The notes beneath the pieces are model-generated. The model did not search any database and was not told the DNA's origin. It saw only the letters and a program-made list of their open reading frames with translations. Positions 17,233-27,500 of a stretch of DNA of 64,000 bases are shown in pieces. Position 1 is the stretch's first letter. Each line of letters opens with the position of its first letter. This DNA comes from Bacteroidia bacterium (lineage in GTDB: Bacteria; Bacteroidota; Bacteroidia; B-17B0; Aurantibacillaceae): NCBI GenBank assembly GCA_016787785.1, contig JAEUTO010000014.1, positions 248,001 through 312,000 of the forward strand, read 5' to 3'. A program made the translations under genes and the position numbers.

Positions 17233-19233
17233 ATGATGATCACCGCTGAAATGCCCGTTAAATTTGACCGTAAGAAGCATAAGGATAGTACTTTGTTGGA
17301 GCTTTACGTAAACATTTTAAAACCCCGAATGATAGAAGAAAAAATGTTGTTGCTTCTTCGCCAGGGTAAAATTGCAAAGTGGTTTAGTGGAATAGGACAA
17401 GAAGCTATTTCTGTCGGCGTAGCATCTGCGCTTGATAAAGATGAATATATTTTACCAATGCACCGCAATTTAGGTGTATTTACTACACGTAAAATTCCTT
17501 TAAACCGTTTGTTCTCGCAGTTTCAGGGTAAGCCGGGCGGCTTTACACAGGGTCGCGACCGTTCTTTTCACTTTGGCACTAACGACTATAAAATTGTGGG
17601 TATGATCTCGCATCTTGGTCCGCAATTAGGTGTAGCCGATGGTATTGCATTAGCCAACAAATTAAAGGGCGACAAGAAGGTAACCGTTGTGTTTAGTGGC
17701 GATGGTGGTGCAAGCGAAGGCGATTTTCATGAAAGTATAAATACAGCTGCAGTTTGGGACCTACCGGTAATTTTTGTGATTGAAAACAACGGTTACGGGC
17801 TTAGCACACCAAGCAACGAACAATTCAAATGCAAATCCTTTGCCGATAAAGCTATTGGTTATGGGATCGAAGGCGTTAGCATTGATGGCAATAACGTTTT
17901 AAAGGTTTACGAAACAATTAAAAATTTAGCAGAGAGCATTCGCGAAAACCCACGCCCTGTGATTTTAGAATGCGTTACATTTCGTATGCGTGGGCACGAA
18001 GAGGCTAGCGGTACCAAATATGTACCAAAAGAATTATTTGATGTATGGGGAAGAAAAGATCCTGTAAATACATTCGAGAAATTTTTAATTAGTGAAGGCG
18101 TGTTAACAGACGAGTTAATTGAAAAAACAAGAGCCGAAATAAAACATGAAATTGAAAGTGGATTGGAAATTGCATTTGCAGAACAGAACCCAACACCTGA
18201 CACCGAAAAAGAATTAAGAGAATTATTTAAACCATATAGCGCTTTAGATACAGAACCAACAGGCGCAAAAACAAACATGCGATTAATAGATGCAATTAGC
18301 AATGCCTTGAAATTGGCCATGCAAAAGCATTCTAACCTTGTGTTAATGGGCCAGGACATTGCAGATTACGGCGGCGTATTTAAAATTACTGATGGCTTTG
18401 TAGAAGAATTTGGAAAAGGAAGAGTAAGAAATACACCGTTATGCGAGAGCGCCATCTTAGGAACAGGTTTTGGTTTATCTATTAACGGGCACAAAGCCAT
18501 GGTTGAAATGCAATTTGCAGATTTTGTGAGCGAGGGCATGACACAAATTATAAATAATTTAGCCAAAAGTCATTACCGTTGGGGCCAACACGCAGATGTG
18601 GTAGTGCGTATGCCAACAGGCGCAGCTGTTGCAGCAGGCCCATTCCACAGCCAGAGTAACGAAGCCTGGTTCTTTAAAACACCTGGATTAAAAATTGCTT
18701 ATCCCGCTTTTCCTTCAGATGCAAAAGGATTATTATTAACCGCTTTTGAAGACCCAAATCCTGTAATGTATTTTGAACATAAAGCACTATACAGAAGCAT
18801 AAATGAAGACGTACCTGATGAATATTATACAATACCATTTGGTAAAGCTAGATTGGTAAAAGAAGGAAGTGAATTAACTATTGTAACTTATGGCTTAGGT
18901 GTTCATTGGGCAATAGAGGCGTTAAACGAAAATCAAGATCTTAGCGCCGATCTTATTGATCTAAGAACATTAGCACCGTTAGATATTGAAACTGTGTATG
19001 CGTCCGTTAAAAAAACCGGTAAGGTAATTGTGATGCATGAGGATACCTTAACAGGTGGAATTGCAGGTGAAATAGCCTCTTTAATTACAGAACATTGCTT
19101 CGACTATTTAGATGCCCCCGTAATGCGCGAAGGTAGCTTAGATACCCCTGTGCCAATGAATGTTGATCTTGAACATAATTTTTTACCAAAAGAAAGATTC
19201 AAGCAAAAATTAATGAAGCTTTGGAAATACTAA
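17233..19233 (+). CDS. Fused alpha/beta E1 component of a 2-oxoacid dehydrogenase
   Basis: A 666-residue thiamine-diphosphate enzyme that decarboxylates a 2-oxoacid and transfers the acyl group to the lipoyl arm of E2. Residues ~20-335 are the alpha subunit, with the ThDP motif GDGGASEGDFHES (156-168) closing with ENN (184-186). Residues ~345-666 are the beta subunit (LVLMGQDIADYGGVFK, GAAVAAGPFHSQSNE, VIVMHEDTLTGG). Alpha and beta are usually separate genes, and the fusion is common in Bacteroidota. The best match by pattern is branched-chain (2-oxoisovalerate) dehydrogenase, but pyruvate as substrate cannot be excluded. No E2 or E3 gene lies in the window. Confidence 0.9.
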   Translation: MMITAEMPVKFDRKKHKDSTLLELYVNILKPRMIEEKMLLLLRQGKIAKWFSGIGQEAISVGVASALDKDEYILPMHRNLGVFTTRKIPLNRLFSQFQGKPGGFTQGRDRSFHFGTNDYKIVGMISHLGPQLGVADGIALANKLKGDKKVTVVFSGDGGASEGDFHESINTAAVWDLPVIFVIENNGYGLSTPSNEQFKCKSFADKAIGYGIEGVSIDGNNVLKVYETIKNLAESIRENPRPVILECVTFRMRGHEEASGTKYVPKELFDVWGRKDPVNTFEKFLISEGVLTDELIEKTRAEIKHEIESGLEIAFAEQNPTPDTEKELRELFKPYSALDTEPTGAKTNMRLIDAISNALKLAMQKHSNLVLMGQDIADYGGVFKITDGFVEEFGKGRVRNTPLCESAILGTGFGLSINGHKAMVEMQFADFVSEGMTQIINNLAKSHYRWGQHADVVVRMPTGAAVAAGPFHSQSNEAWFFKTPGLKIAYPAFPSDAKGLLLTAFEDPNPVMYFEHKALYRSINEDVPDEYYTIPFGKARLVKEGSELTIVTYGLGVHWAIEALNENQDLSADLIDLRTLAPLDIETVYASVKKTGKVIVMHEDTLTGGIAGEIASLITEHCFDYLDAPVMREGSLDTPVPMNVDLEHNFLPKERFKQKLMKLWKY

Positions 19234-19237
19234 ATGC

Positions 19238-20308
19238 ATGAGGAGCACTAAAAAAATATTTTATTATTTTATTTTTTTAGTTCCTTTTCTTTTTCCTTCA
19301 TGTGCATTAATAGTAAATAAAAAATTTCAGGCCATCCATATTTATTGTGATTCAACAATTACATTAAATAAAGTTGCGCATAGCACAAAGATCTTAGATC
19401 TTGATTCAATGCCCGCTTATCTCGTAAAACGTAATTCCAATGCCTTACCTTTAGAATTTAAATTAAACGATTCATCCATTGTAAAATACCGGTTACCAGT
19501 TGAATTAAGTCCTGCATTTTTATTTGGAAATTTATACCCGATATTTCCCTTCGGACATTCGATCGACCTTTTCTTTCCCAACAAATTCAGGTATCATCCA
19601 AATAATTATTTTAGTTATGATACGGCTCGCAAAAAAATCATTTATGCACGACATTTACCCAGGACGATTGAAGACAGCGAAGGTTTTACAATAAAATTAG
19701 GTTGGAGTTATCTTAACGCCTATCACAACAGTTTATACAATGGTTTAAATGGCGGTGGTTCGCCTTTTGGATTGAACGGGCAACTGGATTATAAATTTAA
19801 GAAAGACCTATCGGTTTATCTCGAAATTGGAATGGCAACAATGATCGTGCCTCGGTCGCCTTATCGTTGGAGAAAATATAACTTCGATAATGTGGATAGC
19901 ATTACGAATGTTTACAGTAACAATTTTTGGTTCACCGGCGGATATAAGCATCATATAAAAAGGTTAAGTGGCGGAGTAGGTTTAGACTTTTCGCCGACGT
20001 TCATCACCACAAGAAAATATTATATTGCGCATAAAGATTCTCTTTTTAAAGGAGATACCATATCAACCAAATACAATGATATAAGTGACGTAACAAAAAA
20101 CGACATCTTGCATAAACTGGGTTTTGCATTTAACGTAGAATATATGCTTATCAAAGAAATGTCTGCGGGCATGAACTGGCATTTTTTAATTAAAGATCTT
20201 AATAAAGGTACTGGTGTATACGCCTCTCATTTTTTTAATTTCTATATTACATTTAATATCGGAAGAATAAATTTTAACAGTAAAAAGAAGAAACATGAAT
20301 ATAATTGA
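19238..20308 (+). CDS. Putative lipoprotein with beta-barrel-like C-terminal part
   Basis: A 356-residue exported protein. The N-terminal hydrophobic stretch ends in FLFPSCALIVNKKF, a plausible lipobox with Cys22. The second half (~145-350) alternates hydrophobic and polar residues like an outer-membrane barrel (FTIKLGWSYLNAY, LSVYLEIGMATMI, FFNFYITFNIGRI). No family is recognised. It starts 5 bp after the E1 gene and overlaps the threonine aldolase start by 14 bp, so the three are probably translated from one mRNA. Confidence 0.6.
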   Translation: MRSTKKIFYYFIFLVPFLFPSCALIVNKKFQAIHIYCDSTITLNKVAHSTKILDLDSMPAYLVKRNSNALPLEFKLNDSSIVKYRLPVELSPAFLFGNLYPIFPFGHSIDLFFPNKFRYHPNNYFSYDTARKKIIYARHLPRTIEDSEGFTIKLGWSYLNAYHNSLYNGLNGGGSPFGLNGQLDYKFKKDLSVYLEIGMATMIVPRSPYRWRKYNFDNVDSITNVYSNNFWFTGGYKHHIKRLSGGVGLDFSPTFITTRKYYIAHKDSLFKGDTISTKYNDISDVTKNDILHKLGFAFNVEYMLIKEMSAGMNWHFLIKDLNKGTGVYASHFFNFYITFNIGRINFNSKKKKHEYN

Positions 20309-21320
20309 CCTGAGAAGTGATACCGTAACCAAACCATCAAAAACCATGCTTGAAGCCATGTTAAGCGCAGAAGTAGGCGATGATGTATTCAACGAGGATC
20401 CAACTATAATTGAACTGGAAAAATTCTCTGCTAATTTATTTGGCAAAGAAGCTGCATTGTTTTGTCCAAGTGGCACCATGACCAATCAAATTGCCATAAA
20501 AGTACACACACAACCCGGCGATGAATTAATTTGCGATGTGAATTCACATATTTATAATTATGAAGGTGGTGGTATTTCATTTAACTCGGGTGTTCAGGCA
20601 AAATTATTGACCGGGAAAGAAGGAAGATTATCTGCGGAATTAATTGAACCAGCTATTAATGGCGACTTTGATTGGTTAACACGTACAAGTTTAGTTTCTC
20701 TTGAAAATACCGTGAATAGGGCAGGAGGGAGCTACTACACAATTGATCAGATAAAACCAATTCACACCTTATGTAAAAAAAATAATTTAAAATTACATTT
20801 AGATGGTGCGCGGATTTTTAATGCCTTAATAGAATCAGACGATTCAACACAAGAAACCGGAAAATATTTTGATTCCATTTCTATTTGCTTATCAAAAGGT
20901 TTAGGTGCACCTATTGGTTCATTGCTATTAGGAGAAAAAGAATTCATTAAAAAGGCACGCAGGGTCCGTAAAATATTTGGCGGCGGTATGCGTCAGGGTG
21001 GGATACTGGCTGCTGCAGGCTTGTACGCATTAAAAAATAATATCACCCGTTTAAAAGAAGATCATACGCGCGCTAAAAAAATAGAAGAAACATTAAAAGG
21101 ATTATCATATATCGAATCGATATTACCTGTTTATACCAACATTGTTATTTTTAATTTACGCTCCGAAAAAATTACCGGCGAAGCTTTTGAGAAAAAATTA
21201 CTGGAGAACAATATTAAGATCGCTGCCTTTGGAAAACATACCATTCGTATGGTAACACATTTGGATTTTGATGACGCAATGTTGGCAAGAACAATTGAAG
21301 TATTGAAGAGTTTTAATTAA
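20295..21320 (+). CDS. ltaE: L-threonine aldolase (PLP-dependent)
   Basis: A 341-residue low-specificity threonine aldolase (beta-eliminating lyase family). It splits threonine or allo-threonine into glycine and acetaldehyde. Start motif IDLRSDTVTKPS and GDDVFNEDPT are hallmarks. The cofactor-holding elements are visible as FCPSGTMTNQIA (56-67), HLDGARIFNA (168-177) and the Schiff-base Lys201 in SICLSKGLGAPIGS. The family ends with a small C-terminal domain (ENNIKIAAFG..IRMVTHLD). The start overlaps the previous gene by 14 bp, indicating translational coupling. A palindromic region follows before the convergent surface operon. Confidence 0.93.
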   Translation: MNIIDLRSDTVTKPSKTMLEAMLSAEVGDDVFNEDPTIIELEKFSANLFGKEAALFCPSGTMTNQIAIKVHTQPGDELICDVNSHIYNYEGGGISFNSGVQAKLLTGKEGRLSAELIEPAINGDFDWLTRTSLVSLENTVNRAGGSYYTIDQIKPIHTLCKKNNLKLHLDGARIFNALIESDDSTQETGKYFDSISICLSKGLGAPIGSLLLGEKEFIKKARRVRKIFGGGMRQGGILAAAGLYALKNNITRLKEDHTRAKKIEETLKGLSYIESILPVYTNIVIFNLRSEKITGEAFEKKLLENNIKIAAFGKHTIRMVTHLDFDDAMLARTIEVLKSFN

Positions 21321-21348
21321 TAGAACCCCGTGAATAATTATAAATATT

Positions 21349-21438
21349 CTTAACCGCAATGAACACAAAGTTTTCACGAAGCCCACAAAGTATTTTCTTT
21401 GTGAACTTTGAGCTTTCTTAGAGCGCTTTGTGGTTAAG
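21349..21438. repeat. Degenerate palindrome between convergent genes
   Basis: CTTAACCGCAATGAACACAAAG at 21349-21370 (22 bases, given as two halves CTTAACCGCAAT and GAACACAAAG) is partly mirrored by CTTTGTGGTTAAG at 21426-21438. Inside, CACAAAG (21384-21390) pairs perfectly with CTTTGTG (21397-21403) around a 6-base loop. It sits between the ends of ltaE and the GreA-like gene. It looks like a decayed copy of a dispersed palindromic repeat that may also act as a two-way terminator. Confidence 0.5.
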
Positions 21439-21461
21439 AGTTTTGTAAGACCAACATTCTA

Positions 21462-21941
21462 TCAAAACACCATTTTTATCTCATCCATTTTATCCTGAAA
21501 CTCAAATACCTGTCCGGCTTGCATGGTTTTAATATTCTCGTAAAAAGGCGAGCGTGATGAAACAACCATCACCCGTTTGTCATCGATCTTTAAAGGACCT
21601 AAACCAATAGCAACAAAAAATAAAATACCTGAAAGTTCAAAAACAGAACCTATCTTAATGGTATCTTCTAATTTACTTACGTCAATTTTTTCCAGGTAAT
21701 TTAATTCCTGTTCAGCTTCGTTTAATTGTTTTGCATTCATGTCGCTATCTATCTGACCCATAGCGCGTGATATTTCATATTTATCGCCGGCGGTACTTTT
21801 ATCATTGCTATTGGCATTATCCTGCGCTTGTGCAACTGCCGCTTTGGCATTGGCTATGCGCTGCTCGATCTGTTTTGTACATTCTGCTTTCACCAATTTT
21901 TTAAAAGCAAGCTTATCTGCCGGGGTTTTCAATTCGATCAT
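21462..21941 (-). CDS. GreA/GreB-like elongation factor family protein
   Basis: A 159-residue protein related to GreA/GreB. The N-terminal part (~1-85) is a helical coiled coil containing DKSTAGDKYEISRAMGQ, which corresponds to the KSSAGDKYETGREM-type tip signature. A short FKBP-like C-terminal domain follows (IKIGSVFELSGILFFVAIGLG, core GSVFELSG). Classical Gre factors insert the coiled-coil tip into RNA polymerase to rescue backtracked complexes. Bacteroidota carry this shorter paralogue, often misnamed 3-oxoacyl-ACP synthase. It is the last gene of the surface operon, 13 bp after porP, so it may be there by operon linkage rather than function. Confidence 0.75.
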   Translation of the reverse strand: MIELKTPADKLAFKKLVKAECTKQIEQRIANAKAAVAQAQDNANSNDKSTAGDKYEISRAMGQIDSDMNAKQLNEAEQELNYLEKIDVSKLEDTIKIGSVFELSGILFFVAIGLGPLKIDDKRVMVVSSRSPFYENIKTMQAGQVFEFQDKMDEIKMVF

Positions 21942-21954
21942 AAAATTTTTGAAA

Positions 21955-22953
21955 TTAGAATTTTGGACAACTAACTAGTACTTTTCTGTTGCGTTTGCGT
22001 TTAGAAGCAATTTCATATACAATAGAAACTTCGTGTGCTCCTTGCGTGTTATTTATTTTTAAATTAGAAACAGTTGCATCATAACTATAACCGATCCTGA
22101 AATTTTTATCAGGAACTTCAAGGCCAACTAATAAGGCAACACTTTCGCGGTTTGGATAACCCAGTTTATAATGTTTAAATGGTAAGCCACGATACCATAA
22201 ACCTACATTAACGAACGATTTAAAATAATAGGCGCCAATGTCTAACTGATCGTATTTTTGTTCGTGGCGTATATTAAAACTGGCACTTACAAATTCTTCC
22301 AATTTTGTTTTACCAGAACCTCTTGCTGTAATTATAAAACGGTAACCACCATGTAAACTTCCGGAAATGGGCAAAGGCTCAATATTACCAACCATACTGG
22401 CGTTAGGCTGGTTAACATGTCTGGCGGCAAAACCTATCCAGTAATTGGTAGAATTAAATAACGCACCAATACCCATATCAAAAAAACTGATCTTATCTGC
22501 AGCCAAAGCATCTTGTGATACCGAAGAGCCGGTAATCAACTGGTCGTTAAATATCAATCGTGTTTGATCTATCTTTTTTTGATTCATTACCAAAGCCACA
22601 CCACCTCTTGCTTCCGAAAACTTTCCTAGTTTTACGCGGTAAGCATAATTTACACCACCAAGTGTTGTAACCAAATTTGAAGTACCAGCCCTGTCCTGCA
22701 AAACAAAGCCACCAATACCACTATTCATATTACTCACGTTGTAATCATACGAGGCCATGTACGTATTGTAGGCCGTTTTTATACCCGGCCATTGATTGCG
22801 GTAGTTAGCAGTAAATCTGTGCTCATAAGTTAAACCTGTAAAAGCTGGATTTAAATACATAGGCGCAGCATAAAATTGCGTGAATTGTGGGTCCTGTGCA
22901 AATGAATTTACAAAGCCAAAACAAAATAATACTATGACAATCTTTTTGAACAT
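21955..22953 (-). CDS. PorP/SprF family type IX secretion membrane protein
   Basis: A 332-residue outer-membrane protein. Signal peptide MFKKIVIVLFCFGFVNSFAQ is followed by the family signature QDPQFTQFYAAPMYLNPAFTG, here abbreviated to FTQFYAAPMYLNPAF. A series of beta strands ending in FRIGYSYDATVSNL follows. PorP/SprF proteins work with the T9SS, and SprF is needed to place the adhesin SprB on the surface in gliding species. The gene overlaps the PD40/TPR gene upstream by one base and belongs to an operon headed by a PKD adhesin with a gliding-type C-terminal domain. That is the standard adhesin/PorP pairing. Confidence 0.93.
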   Translation of the reverse strand: MFKKIVIVLFCFGFVNSFAQDPQFTQFYAAPMYLNPAFTGLTYEHRFTANYRNQWPGIKTAYNTYMASYDYNVSNMNSGIGGFVLQDRAGTSNLVTTLGGVNYAYRVKLGKFSEARGGVALVMNQKKIDQTRLIFNDQLITGSSVSQDALAADKISFFDMGIGALFNSTNYWIGFAARHVNQPNASMVGNIEPLPISGSLHGGYRFIITARGSGKTKLEEFVSASFNIRHEQKYDQLDIGAYYFKSFVNVGLWYRGLPFKHYKLGYPNRESVALLVGLEVPDKNFRIGYSYDATVSNLKINNTQGAHEVSIVYEIASKRKRNRKVLVSCPKF

Positions 22954-24518
22954 TATTTTTTAACGATTTTAAATTCAAGATCTTTATCAACTTTTTCAAA
23001 AGCAATAGGATCAATATCTACAACCAACGTTGTGTAGCCATCAGCTTCTACAATTGCTTTATAAGATTTTAATGGGTTTACAACTAAAATAAATTTTCCT
23101 GTTTTTGGGTTTGAATTATATGTTCCATTAACAGCGTTGCCCTCATTATCCAGTAATGTTATTTTTACTTTTGACGGCACGTCGTCTTTAAATGCCATAC
23201 CATGTTTTACTTTCAGATCATTATCCCCAAAGCGGGTGTCTATCTGGTAAATATCAATATTACCAATTGTTTCTTCCTTTAACGACGAATAATAACCACG
23301 CTGTCCGTCAACACTTAAAACAAAAAAGATATCGTTACCAACATTGTTTATGGGATATCCTAAATTCTCAGCTTTAGAGAATTGATTTGTCTCAGGATTA
23401 AAGATACTTTTAAATACATCGTAATTACCCATTGTGTTATGCCCCTTGCTGCTAAAATATAAAGTAACATTATCAGGGTGTAGGTAAGGACTATCTTCGT
23501 CGTACAAAGTATTAATATTTGGACCAAGATTAAATGGTAACGCCCAACGTCCGTTAGGTAATTTTTTTATTCTGTAAATGTCTTTCCCACCATAGCCACC
23601 GGGGCGATCACTGCTAAAATAGATCTGGCTAGTGTCATTACTAAAGCAAGCACTGGTCTCAATAAATTGGGAATTAATTTCTTTTGCCATTTTTTGTAAG
23701 GGTTCCCATTTATTATCTATACCCAATTTTGTAATAAAAAGATCGCCCGTAACCTGGTCAGGTGAAGTTCTGAAAATGATCATACTTTGCCCGTCAGGGC
23801 TAATAGCCACACAGGCATCGTTGGTCTCTGAGTTAATAGGGGCTTTTACATTCTCTACCTTGCTCCATTTGCCATTTTCTTTTGTGGCCATATAAACATC
23901 TTCATAATAATTTCCGTAAGCATCTTTTTTATTATTAGAGCTACCTTCTCTACGGGAAGTAAAGTAAAGTGTATTTTCATCGGGTACCATTACCGGAACG
24001 TAATCGGCATAAATGGAATTTATTTCAGGCCCCATATTATTTATGATCGATCTGTGCGGCTTACTTATCAATATCTTTGCTGCTTTGCAAACGTCAATTA
24101 AATAAGTAGTTTCCTCAATGGTATGCAAACGTTTCTTCGGGCTTACTTTATTGTAATCGTTCAATAACTGAATAGCTTCATCAAAATTCTTTTGTAAGTG
24201 CTTTATTTTGGCTAAATAATATTTCGCATCAATTAACGTGGAAGAATTAAGAGAGGATAAAAAGAACTGCGCGCTATCTAAACTATAATTTAATTTAAAA
24301 AAAGAAATTGCGCTGTTAACTCCTGCTTTTTCATTTTTTGGATCAAGCATTAGAACTTGTCTATAACTATTCCAGGCCCTCAGATGATCTTCTATATCAA
24401 AACTAAGCTGGGCCTCCTTTAATAATTCTTTTACCTGCTTTTTATTCTCCTTAATTTGCGCAGATAAGATCACACTGCAGCAGATCAAACAAAATAAAAT
24501 ACATTTCTTCTTCAACAT
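22953..24518 (-). CDS. TPR and PD40 (WD40-like) repeat protein of a T9SS-associated operon
   Basis: A 521-residue exported protein (signal MLKKKCILFCLICCSVILSAQ, core ILFCLICCSVILSAQ). Residues ~25-115 form TPR-like helices. About 165-430 is a beta propeller of PD40 repeats with the recurring phrase Y(F/F)SS/TSRR or D(I/V)Y (NTLYFTSRREGSS, QIYFSSDRPGGYGGKDIY, VTLYFSSKGHNTMG). The C-terminal ~80 residues look like a carboxypeptidase regulatory-like domain (KVKITLLDNEGN). Proteins of this plan normally end in an OmpA peptidoglycan-binding domain (as in PorE), which is absent here. It begins 4 bp after the PKD adhesin and overlaps porP by one base. Confidence 0.85.
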   Translation of the reverse strand: MLKKKCILFCLICCSVILSAQIKENKKQVKELLKEAQLSFDIEDHLRAWNSYRQVLMLDPKNEKAGVNSAISFFKLNYSLDSAQFFLSSLNSSTLIDAKYYLAKIKHLQKNFDEAIQLLNDYNKVSPKKRLHTIEETTYLIDVCKAAKILISKPHRSIINNMGPEINSIYADYVPVMVPDENTLYFTSRREGSSNNKKDAYGNYYEDVYMATKENGKWSKVENVKAPINSETNDACVAISPDGQSMIIFRTSPDQVTGDLFITKLGIDNKWEPLQKMAKEINSQFIETSACFSNDTSQIYFSSDRPGGYGGKDIYRIKKLPNGRWALPFNLGPNINTLYDEDSPYLHPDNVTLYFSSKGHNTMGNYDVFKSIFNPETNQFSKAENLGYPINNVGNDIFFVLSVDGQRGYYSSLKEETIGNIDIYQIDTRFGDNDLKVKHGMAFKDDVPSKVKITLLDNEGNAVNGTYNSNPKTGKFILVVNPLKSYKAIVEADGYTTLVVDIDPIAFEKVDKDLEFKIVKK

Positions 24519-24522
24519 AAAA

Positions 24523-27500
24523 CTATTTTAACAATAACACATCTCCTGTTTTATTAAAGGTCTTTCCATCAATAAACGTGGCAACAATTTTCCATATATA
24601 AACATCCTGTGTGCACATCTTTCCTTTGTAATAGCCATCCCATCCTTCAGCAGGGTTTTTTGTTTCAAATAATAATTCGCCCCAGCGAGAATAAATGCTT
24701 AACAAATATTTTTCGGTACCTCTGATGTTGGGATGAAAAATATCATTGCTTTTATCTAAAGGGTCAAAAGCGCTACCGGGAGAACCACCAACGTTAGGTG
24801 TAAATGCGTTTGGTACTTCTACAAATGTTTCTTCGAGGGCAATAATTTTAGATGAAAGATCAAATGTATCTCTACAACCTTTGTTACTCGTAGCAACTAA
24901 TGTTATCTGATATTCACCCGGCAGAACATATGTATGTGAGGGTTCAAAACTTGTTGCAGTTCCGCCATCACCAAAATCCCATTGATAAGAAACAGCGCCG
25001 GTTGACAGGTTATAACATTGCGTTGCCTGGTTAGGGACGAATACGGTTAGAGGATCAGCTTTAAAGAAAGCGGATGGTTTTGGAAACACGCGTATGATTC
25101 TGGTCGTTGTATCCGGGCAACCATAACCATCTTTTGCAATTAATTGTACCGTAAACGTTTTGTTTATGGATGATGCGTTTACAAACGTATTGCTTACGCT
25201 TCCGGTTGAAGCAGTGTTGCCATCTCCGTAGGTCCATTGATACTGTGCCACACCAACAATAGGAGGGAAGAACACTTTTAAAGGAGTACAGCCACTATCT
25301 GGCAAAGCGGAGATAAAAAACACAGGTTGAGGATGGACAATGATAGGAACTTTTAAAGTATCCTTACAACCATTGCTGTTAGTTGAAACCAATGTAACTG
25401 TAAACCCCTGGTTAACCGGGAAAATATTTGTGTACACTTGCGAAGGACTAGTTAATGTAGAGGTATTAGCATTTCCAAAATTCCAATTGTAAGACGACGC
25501 GCCTAAAGACGTATTTGTGAACGTTAATTTAGCCGGTGAGCACGCCGGAGTATCAACAAGTAATGCAGATTTTGGACGCGCAAATAAGCTAATAGGTTTT
25601 ATTATAGAGTCGTAACAATTATTTACTGTACCCACAACAAGTTTTACACTGTAGGTTATTGGTCCGCCACCGGGTGCATTGGTAAAGGTCTCAATAGGGT
25701 TGGTAGTTATAGACGCGTTTCCGTTATTAAACAACCAGGCGCTGCTGATATTGCCCGTACTAGTATTTGAAAAACTAACCACCAGTGGCGAACAGCCTGA
25801 AACCGGCGAAGCGTTAAAATTAGGAACAGGTTTTGGAAACACTATTGGATTTCCAAAACTTGAATCAATACAACCAAAACCGTTACTTGCGATCAACCGC
25901 ACAGTAAATGTTTTTGTTGCAGTTGTTGTATTTGTAAAAATATGTGTTGTTGGTGCCGTAGCTGTTATAACAGACGGCGAACCGTCACCGTAACTCCAGG
26001 TATATGAAATCACACCGGGTACAGATGGGAAATTGACCGTTAATGGTGTACAACCACTGGCAGGTATCATTGTAAAAGAAGTAAATGTTTTTGGAAAGAT
26101 CTGAATAGTATGCGACGAAGTATCGCTGCAACCAACACTATTAGTAACTACAAGTGTAATTGTATTTGTGTTTAATATAAAACTATTGTTGGTGTAAGTG
26201 TGGCTGGGATTTAAAACTGTTGATGATGTATTATCACCAAAGGTCCAGGAATAGGTACTGGCGCCAATTGAATTATTTGTAAAGGTCACTGGCAAAGGAG
26301 AACAGCCCGGACTCAAATTACCCGTGAAGGATGAAACGGGTCTTGGCAATATAGAAACAATTTTCTTTGCTGTATCTGCGCAACCTAAACCTGTAGATGC
26401 AATTAAACTTACAGTATAATTTACAGTTGTTTGCAAGGTATTACTATAAGTAAAATTGGCATTTACAGCATTGGATGTTGCTGTAGGTGTTACACCAAAA
26501 TTCCATAAATAATTTACACCATTAACCGTTGTGTTTGTAAATGACACGGGAAATGGAGGACAGCCAACTGTTGGCGTAAATACAAAATTTGCTGTTGGCT
26601 TCACATTCGCCGTAACAAGGTTTGTAGTTGAGTCTTTACAAAATGCGGTTGACACAATTAATTTTACGGTGTACGTGGCCGGAGCAGTATACGTATGCGG
26701 CGGGTTCTGAATATTTGAGTTGGGCGAACTGTCACCGAAGTTCCATGTATAACTGTTAATCGCATTTGTTCCTGTAACGGTAGATGTACTTGAAAAACTG
26801 GTTATAGAACCCACACAAGTTGAACTAGGTGTAAAACTTGCAATAGGATTTGGGTGCACAACAATTGAGGCCGTTTTCGTATTAACACAGCCATTTGCAC
26901 CCGTTACAGAGAGAGAAACAACGTATGCACCTGGTGCAGGATAATTTTGATTGGGTGGTATTTGTACGTTACTTGTATTTGAGTTACCAAAATTCCAACT
27001 CCAGGAGACGGCACCTATTGACGATTCGTTAAAGACGACATTATTTAAAACATTACATCCGACAGTGGGGGTAGGTACAAAACTTGCGGTGGGCGATGGT
27101 AAAATAGTGACGACAACCTGAACAGTTGATGTACAGGCTGCGCCGGCGCCGGGAATAAAAGCTGCAAGTTGAACAGTATAAGTGCCCGGTGTGGGATAGG
27201 TATTTGTTTTAGGGCCCGGGCCGAGATTAACAAAACCGCCACCGGTTCCAAAATCCCATAAATAAGAAAATCCTGGCGGGCTTGCGTTTGTAAATGTAAT
27301 TGGCGCGTTTTGACAAAGCGGTCCTGCCGGCGCTACCAAACTTGCAGTTGGTGGATTAACGATCTGCACATTGATGATCGCAGTGTCAATCCCACACAAA
27401 TTACTATCTCTTAACATAACGGAGTATGTTCCAACGGCAGGATAAGCAATTGAAATAGGAGTTGTAGGAGGCCAGGGATTCCAGTTAATGATAGAATCAT